NCBI GenBank assembly: GCA_964534335.1
Contig: CAZHPS010000232.1
Coordinates: forward strand, 1 to 10,442
Direction: 5' to 3'
Length of the DNA: 10,442 nucleotides
DNA from: JAABRU01 sp964534335
Lineage (GTDB): Bacteria; Desulfobacterota; Desulfobacteria; Desulfobacterales; Desulfococcaceae
Position numbers and translations under genes: made by a program. Below, one piece after another: positions 6,209 through 10,442 of the stretch (position 1 is the first letter of the stretch; every line of letters starts with the position of its first letter). Below the pieces are notes generated by a model. The model saw nothing but the letters and a program-made list of their open reading frames with translations, ran no database searches and was not told the origin of the DNA.

Positions 6209-9200
6209 ATGCAAAGATCATCAGGCTGTTTCAGAACATTGTTTTATGCACTTGTGTTTTTCTTCCTATATCCCCTTGTATCTCTGGCCGCGCTCACGGT
6301 GCAGATTAAAACCGTGCCGGATCAGGCAGTTCTGCCCCTTGAGGTGGAATTTGAGGCTGTGGTGACAGGCGGCACGGCTCCGTATTCCTATGTGTGGGGC
6401 TTCGGGGACGGGGGAACGTCCTCATTGGTGAAAGACAGCCATTATTACAGAGAAGCGGGGCAGTATAATGTATATCTGATGGTTGTTGATGACACAGGTG
6501 CAAATACTTTTGCATCGAAAACCGTCACTGTTTCCTCAGACATATTCAATCCTGAAGATGCAGTTTTTACGGTTTATTCAGATACAAGCCACATTACCTC
6601 AATGGTTCAGGACATAAACGACAGCAGTATTTTGTGGGTAGGCACAGACGGTGGTTTGGTTAGGCTGGATATGCTTACCGGTGAAAAAAAATTTTATCTG
6701 AATGAACTTCCGGATTTAGGAATTCAAGATGTCATTCAATCATCGGACAGTGCCATATGGATAGGAACATACGGCGGTTTTGCCCGATTTGATTATGAAA
6801 AGGATCAATGGACGATTTTCAATACGGACAACAGCGGACTGCCGCATAATCTGGTTAGATCCCTTTTGCAAACATCCGACGATGCCATATGGGTGGGAAC
6901 ATGGGACGGTCTTGCTCGTTTTGATTATGAAAATAATCAATGGACAGTTTTCAATACGGACAACAGCGGATTGCCGCGTATTGATGATATTTTTTCTCTT
7001 TTACAGACATCTGACAGGGCTATATGGGTGGGAACATGGGACGGTCTTGCACGTTTTGATTATGAAAATAATCAATGGACGGTTTTTAATGCGGACAACA
7101 GCGGACTGCCGCATAATGATGTTATATCCCTTTTGGAAACATCCGACGGGGCCATATGGTTGGTAGCATATGGCGGTGGTCTTTCCCGCTTTGATTATGA
7201 AAAAAATCAATGGACTGTTTTCAATACGGACAACAGCGGACTGCCGGATAACTATATTTCCTCACTTCTGCAGACATCAGACGGTGCGATATGGGCAGAT
7301 CTTGCCCGTTTTGATTATGAAAAAAATCAATGGACGGTTTTCAATACAGACAACAGTGGCCTGTCGTTTGATTACGGAATTGAATCACTTCTGCAAACAT
7401 CAGACAGCGCTATATGGATAGGGGGATGGGGGGGACTTGCCCGTTTTGATTATGAAAAAAATCAATGGGCAGTTTTCGATACGGACAACTGCGGATTGCC
7501 GGATAACTATATTTCCTCACTTCTACAGACATCCGATGGATCCGTATGGATAGGAACCAGGGAAGGAGGTCTTGTGCAATTTGATTATGAAAAAGAACAA
7601 TGGGCAGCTTTCAATATGTACAACAGCGAATTGCCAAATGACGGGATATTATCCATTTCTCAGTCATCCGACGAAGCTATGTGGGTGGGGGTAGGATCAG
7701 AGTGGAATAAGTGGAATAATGTAGCCAGATTTGATTATGAAAATGATCAATGGACAGTTTTCAATACGAACAACAGCGGATTACCTTATGGCTTAATTAA
7801 TGCAATTCTACAGACATCCGATGATGCACTGTGGATAGGAACAGGGGAAGGTCTTGCCCGATTTGATTATGAAAATAATCAATGGACGGTTTTCAATAGT
7901 TACGAAAGCGGACTTCCGGATATCGATATCCGTTCTTTTCTGCAAGCATTTGACGGTGCCTTATGGGTGGGAACAAGGTGGGGAGGTCTTGTCCGCTTTG
8001 ATTATGAAAATGATCAATGTACGGTTTTCGATTGCTACAATAGCGAAATACCGGATGACTTAGTTAGTGCAATTCTACAGACATCCGATGGTGCGCTATG
8101 GATAGGAACACGGTACGGTCTTGCCCGCTTTGATTATGAAAAAGATCGGTGGATAGTTTTTAATATAGATAACAGCGGACTGCCAGATAATTTAATTGAA
8201 TCCCTTGTGCAGACATTCGACGGTGCCATATGGGTGGGAACATACGGCGACGGTCTTGCCCGCTTTGATTATGAAAAAAATCAATGGACGGTTTTTGGTG
8301 CGGATAACAGCGGGCTGTCGTCTAATTATATAATATCCATTATGGAAACATCAGACGGAACCATATGGGCGGGAACAGGCAGAGGTCTGAACCGCATTTC
8401 TTTCCCATCTTCAGACAAATCCCCCGGCCACCTCATCCTCCTTGCCGGAGGCGGAGCCGCCCCGACCAACCCCTTATGGAAAACCACAAAAGAACTTGCC
8501 ACATCTGTTTACCGGATTTTCAACTCCAGAGGCTTCAAAAACACCGACATATTCTTCATGTCCCCGGAAAAATGGAATGATTTCAACGGTGACGGTTATG
8601 ATGATCATATCGTGGATCGCCCCCGGTCTGATGAGGACAGGAATCTCACTGTTGCCGACCTGCATTATGCAATTACAGACTGGGCAGTGAAAACATACAC
8701 CCCCGGAACCCCGCTGTATCTTTACATCATAGATCACGGTTACGCGGATGACGGCATCAAAGGCCCGTCCTTTATGATCTCTCCCGGAGAAATCCTTTAC
8801 GCGGACGATCTCAATGCCATGCTGAACACATACGAAACCGAAACCGGCGGACAGGTCATTGTCATCAATGAATCCTGTTATTCCGGCGCGTTCATGTCCC
8901 GTGTGAAAAAACCGGGCCGGATTGTCATCACCTCTGCCTCGGATCATATTGTCAACTACGACAATTTTGGCACAAACAGCTTCAGCCACCATTTCCTGCG
9001 TTACCTGTTTGAAAACAGCACCATACAGCAGGCATTTGCCAAATCTGTGCGCCGCCTCCAGGAGTCAAACCTCACTTTTTACCAGACCCCGCAACTGGAT
9101 GACAATGGTGACGGAAAATACGACACAAATGACGGTATGCTCACCGCGTCCATCCGTCTGGGCGGTGATTTTGCCACAGGCGCGCCATGGCCGGAAATCC

Positions 9201-9682
9201 TGTCTCTGGAAAAAGGCACACTGTCCGGAACATCCGTATCCTTCACCCTGAAAACCAATGCCCGCATGAAACGGGTATGGGCTACGGTGCAGCCGCCAAA
9301 TTATGTGCCGGATCTGAGCGGAAATTACCAGAATATTGAACTGGAATTCTTCAATCTTTCGGATAATGACGAAGACCTGACATACACCGGAAGCTATGAC
9401 AAATTCACGGAAAAAGGTCAGTACATCCTCACCTTCTACATCAAAGACCAGTTCGGCAATGTGGCGCAGTCGGCCCCGGTGCGCATTGATGTCAATGTCT
9501 CCGCCGGAGACGTGAACGGAGACGGGGATGTCACCCTGGCCGATGCCGTCCTCTCCCTGAAAATCTGCACAGGCGCGGACATAAGCGGGCAGACTGTCAG
9601 CACGGGAGCGGATGTGAACAAGGATCAGAGGATCGGGCAGGCAGAGGCTGTGTACGCGCTCAGGAAAGCAGCAGGGCTGTAA
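6209..9682 (+). CDS. Secreted PKD, 14-blade propeller, C13-like peptidase, dockerin protein
   Basis: A 1157-residue exported protein, likely a sensor or binding propeller fused to a protease. The signal peptide covers residues 1 to about 27 (hydrophobic FYALVFFFLYPLV, then SLA). A PKD domain at about 29-112 has the hallmark VWGFGDG. Residues 117-731 contain 14 blade motifs of the type (A/S)IW(V/I)GT..GL of the Reg_prop family; twelve of the units also carry FDYE..QW. Fourteen blades fit two seven-bladed propellers. A C13/caspase-like domain at about 738-980 starts LILLAGGGA and has IDHG (H843) and ESCYSG (C890), so it is probably active. A beta domain with KRVWATVQPP follows, then a dockerin (1100-1157) with two good calcium loops, DVNGDGDVTLAD and DVNKDQRIGQAE. 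Reg_prop propellers usually sit in membrane-bound two-component sensors; here there is no membrane segment and no kinase. The tail matches that of the upstream gene, 443 nt away on the same strand. Ligand and substrate are unknown. Confidence 0.92.
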   Translation: MQRSSGCFRTLFYALVFFFLYPLVSLAALTVQIKTVPDQAVLPLEVEFEAVVTGGTAPYSYVWGFGDGGTSSLVKDSHYYREAGQYNVYLMVVDDTGANTFASKTVTVSSDIFNPEDAVFTVYSDTSHITSMVQDINDSSILWVGTDGGLVRLDMLTGEKKFYLNELPDLGIQDVIQSSDSAIWIGTYGGFARFDYEKDQWTIFNTDNSGLPHNLVRSLLQTSDDAIWVGTWDGLARFDYENNQWTVFNTDNSGLPRIDDIFSLLQTSDRAIWVGTWDGLARFDYENNQWTVFNADNSGLPHNDVISLLETSDGAIWLVAYGGGLSRFDYEKNQWTVFNTDNSGLPDNYISSLLQTSDGAIWADLARFDYEKNQWTVFNTDNSGLSFDYGIESLLQTSDSAIWIGGWGGLARFDYEKNQWAVFDTDNCGLPDNYISSLLQTSDGSVWIGTREGGLVQFDYEKEQWAAFNMYNSELPNDGILSISQSSDEAMWVGVGSEWNKWNNVARFDYENDQWTVFNTNNSGLPYGLINAILQTSDDALWIGTGEGLARFDYENNQWTVFNSYESGLPDIDIRSFLQAFDGALWVGTRWGGLVRFDYENDQCTVFDCYNSEIPDDLVSAILQTSDGALWIGTRYGLARFDYEKDRWIVFNIDNSGLPDNLIESLVQTFDGAIWVGTYGDGLARFDYEKNQWTVFGADNSGLSSNYIISIMETSDGTIWAGTGRGLNRISFPSSDKSPGHLILLAGGGAAPTNPLWKTTKELATSVYRIFNSRGFKNTDIFFMSPEKWNDFNGDGYDDHIVDRPRSDEDRNLTVADLHYAITDWAVKTYTPGTPLYLYIIDHGYADDGIKGPSFMISPGEILYADDLNAMLNTYETETGGQVIVINESCYSGAFMSRVKKPGRIVITSASDHIVNYDNFGTNSFSHHFLRYLFENSTIQQAFAKSVRRLQESNLTFYQTPQLDDNGDGKYDTNDGMLTASIRLGGDFATGAPWPEILSLEKGTLSGTSVSFTLKTNARMKRVWATVQPPNYVPDLSGNYQNIELEFFNLSDNDEDLTYTGSYDKFTEKGQYILTFYIKDQFGNVAQSAPVRIDVNVSAGDVNGDGDVTLADAVLSLKICTGADISGQTVSTGADVNKDQRIGQAEAVYALRKAAGL
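6557..8400 (+). repeat. Coding tandem repeats of the beta-propeller
   Basis: Units of about 44-46 codons recur with strongly conserved DNA, for example TTTGATTATGAAAA and CAATGGAC(A/G)GTTTTCAATA. Blade phenylalanine codons at 6788, 6920 and 7055 give spacings of 132 and 135 nt. Neighbouring blades around 6890-6975 and 7025-7110 are almost identical, which points to recent duplication or gene conversion. The first two units (about 6557-6780) are the most diverged. The unit near 7292-7303 lacks about four codons between the blade Trp and the next Leu. Confidence 0.88.
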
Positions 9683-9708
9683 AAAGACCGTAACCTATGA
9701 ATCCATAA

Positions 9709-9821
9709 AAAAACTGTCCTGACCGCCCCACGTTTGCTGTGGATGAGGTTAAGAAAAACACTGCCGGTCACCCATGAAAGGATTTCGTCTGGAAACCGAC
9801 TACAAGCTGTCCGCAAAAACC
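9709..9821 (+). pseudogene. Frameshifted relic of the gene starting at 10232
   Basis: Read from 9709, the translation KNCPDRPTFAVDEV..N..GH ends at TGA 9775-9777. It shares about 12 of 21 residues with KNFLDKPIFTVDEV..N..GH of the partial gene at 10232. The match resumes in another frame from ATG 9774: GFRLETD against GFRMEND. The relic is 10 nt shorter between these blocks, which explains the frame change. No good start or ribosome site is present, and a stop lies just upstream in the first frame. The family is not recognised. Confidence 0.6.
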
Positions 9822-9842
9822 GATTCAGGCTGTTCGGACAGC
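9806..9842. other. Hairpin downstream of the second large gene
   Basis: An 8-bp perfect stem GCTGTCCG/CGGACAGC (9806-9813 with 9835-9842) encloses a 21-nt loop. No T-tract follows directly, so it is not a standard intrinsic terminator. It may be a remnant of a repeat or weak RNA structure. No clear terminator is visible for the gene ending at 9682. Confidence 0.4.
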
Positions 9843-9867
9843 AGACTGATCTTGTCTTCAGGAGTCA

Positions 9868-9956
9868 TATGAGAAAAAAAGTGATATAACAATATAAATA
9901 GATACACCATTTTTTATTTTTTATTTTTTTGTTTATTATCAGTAAATTGGATTTAA
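9868..9956. other. AT-rich tract beside the direct-repeat array
   Basis: The composition shifts sharply to A+T, with T6-A-T6-A-T7 at 9910-9930 followed by TTATTATC. The tract has no gene. It directly borders the 22-bp repeats. AT-rich DNA next to iterons is the layout of an unwinding region in iteron origins, but it is also common in bacterial promoters. Confidence 0.5.
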
Positions 9957-10096
9957 ACTATCGTATATTCATACAAGAGAAAACAGAAAAATGGGCAGAC
10001 TATCGTATATTCATACAAGAACTATCGTATATTCATACAAGAAAAGGGGCAAATTATCGTATATTCATACAAGAACTATCGTATATTCATACAAGA
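9957..10096 (+). repeat. Five 22-bp iteron-like direct repeats
   Basis: Copies lie at 9957-9978, 9999-10020, 10021-10042, 10053-10074 and 10075-10096. Each contains TATCGTATATTCATACAAGA; the only difference is ACT versus ATT at the start of the fourth. Each carries an internal GTAT/ATAC dyad. Start-to-start distances are 42, 22, 32 and 22 bp, close to whole helical turns. The last four copies form two 54-bp units, each with a 10-nt lead (AAATGGGCAG or AAAGGGGCAA). This suits a protein-binding array, such as a replication initiator's iterons or an operator for the gene at 10232. No initiator gene is visible. Confidence 0.9.
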
Positions 10097-10150
10097 TCAC
10101 TTTTAAAAAATATCTGATTTTACTGCATATAAATTACGAAAAAAAAGCTG

Positions 10151-10192
10151 GAGTCTTTTATTGAGTCTATATAGAGTCTCGATGCCGAGTCT
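10151..10192 (+). repeat. Four phased GAGTCT repeats
   Basis: GAGTCT begins at 10151, 10163, 10174 and 10187, spaced 12, 11 and 13 bp. It lies between the 22-bp array and the ribosome site of the next gene. GAGTC fits the GANTC methylation consensus. The spacing places the sites on roughly one face of the DNA, so a binding or methylation-sensitive control site is possible. Confidence 0.6.
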
Positions 10193-10217
10193 TTTTTACG
10201 TTTTTTTCTCTTATCCA

Positions 10218-10223
10218 AAGGAG
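10218..10223 (+). promoter_or_regulatory. Ribosome binding site for the partial gene
   Basis: AAGGAG lies 8 nt before ATG 10232. It supports a real translation start even though the gene is cut by the window edge. Confidence 0.75.
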
Positions 10224-10231
10224 CAGATCCG

Positions 10232-10442
10232 ATGTCAGAAAACGCCAAAACCGAATACGTCAGACAGAACAAAAACTTTCTGGATAAACCGATTTTCACT
10301 GTTGATGAGGTAAATGCAAACAGAGAAGGTCATATATGGAAACCGGTTAACGGATTCAGAATGGAAAATGACGGGCTGCTCACTGCCTCCATCCGTCTGG
10401 GCGGTGATTTTGCCACAGGCGCGCCATGGCCGGAAATCCTGT
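10232..10442 (+). CDS. Partial gene: unknown N-terminus joined to a C13-peptidase tail
   Basis: Open from ATG to the window end, 70 codons visible, so its 3' end is missing. Residues 1 to about 44 (MSENAKTEYVRQNKN, then FTVDEVNANREGH and NGFRME) have no signal peptide, are hydrophilic, and match the frameshifted relic at 9709-9821. I do not recognise the family. From about residue 45 it reads NDGLLTASIRLGG and matches the end of the C13-like domain of the second large gene (NDGMLTASIRLGG). The last 55 bases are identical to 9149-9203. It could be a genuine fusion, a truncated paralog, or an assembly join at a repeat. The direct repeats upstream make autoregulation conceivable. Confidence 0.6.
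   Translation, partial: MSENAKTEYVRQNKNFLDKPIFTVDEVNANREGHIWKPVNGFRMENDGLLTASIRLGGDFATGAPWPEIL
10366..10442 (+). repeat. Duplicate of part of the second gene's peptidase tail
   Basis: Positions 10388-10442 equal 9149-9203 over 55 bases without a mismatch. The 22 bases before that are similar but diverged. The matching part of the second large gene encodes the end of the C13-like domain and the start of the linker. The exact match runs to the last base of the window, so its true length is unknown. Confidence 0.9.

Noticed and set aside
6073..6309. 78-codon open frame overlapping the start of the second gene
   Set aside because: It begins with a non-ATG codon inside the GCAGATT repeat and runs into the signal-peptide coding region in another frame.
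8474..8992. 172-codon open frame on the minus strand
   Set aside because: It is antisense to the C13-like domain, whose motifs are clear on the plus strand.
9957..10096. CRISPR array
   Set aside because: The gaps between repeats are 20, 0, 10 and 0 nt, too short and irregular for spacers, and no cas gene is nearby.
9929..10117. Open frame with repeating YRIFIQE peptides
   Set aside because: It starts at TTG without a ribosome site and is the translation of the 22-bp repeats. The 54-bp higher-order unit keeps it open by chance.
10211..10219. DnaA box (TTATCCAAA) near the iteron-like array
   Set aside because: It is one mismatch from a strong box, but it is a single copy that overlaps the ribosome site of the next gene. 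It is too weak to support an origin alone.

Overview
The window holds two very large secreted-protein genes on the + strand, separated and flanked by dense short-repeat DNA, and a third gene start that runs off the right edge. Base composition is moderate. The mix is DUF1566 domains, Reg_prop-type beta-propeller, caspase/legumain-like (C13-type) peptidase domains, type I dockerins and many REP-like intergenic palindromes. This resembles filamentous or multicellular sulfate reducers of the Desulfobacterota (Desulfonema-like). That assignment is an inference from gene content, not a measured placement.

Layout. Positions 1-690 are a repeat mosaic: REP-like hairpin pairs, 'GGATT' and 'GCAGATT' palindromic repeats, then a 61-bp tandem repeat (three full copies and a remnant). 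Positions 717-5765 encode a 1682-residue exported protein. It has two DUF1566 domains, a C13-like domain whose catalytic Cys is replaced by Val, several beta-sandwich modules, a second C13-like domain with intact His/Cys, a beta-rich linker and a C-terminal dockerin. Positions 5766-6190 are another repeat mosaic, containing a 132-bp MITE-like element with perfect 19-bp inverted ends and a 12-bp target duplication inside a REP hairpin. Positions 6209-9682 encode a 1157-residue exported protein: PKD domain, 14 propeller blades (enough for two seven-bladed propellers), a C13-like domain with intact His/Cys, the same beta-rich linker and a dockerin. Positions 9683-10231 hold a frameshifted gene relic, an AT-rich tract, five 22-bp iteron-like direct repeats spaced by 22, 32 or 42 bp, and four GAGTCT repeats. 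A partial ORF starts at 10232. Its N-terminus matches the relic and its end matches the peptidase tail of the second gene.

How the parts may work together. Both large proteins share the tail order peptidase, 'KxVWA' beta domain, dockerin. They are probably exported and held by a cohesin partner encoded elsewhere, on or outside the cell surface. The simplest reading is a surface-assembled proteolytic system. One component couples a large sensor or binding propeller to a protease. The other pairs an active protease with an inactive pseudo-protease that may regulate it or bind substrate. Sequence alone does not prove substrate, partner or regulation.
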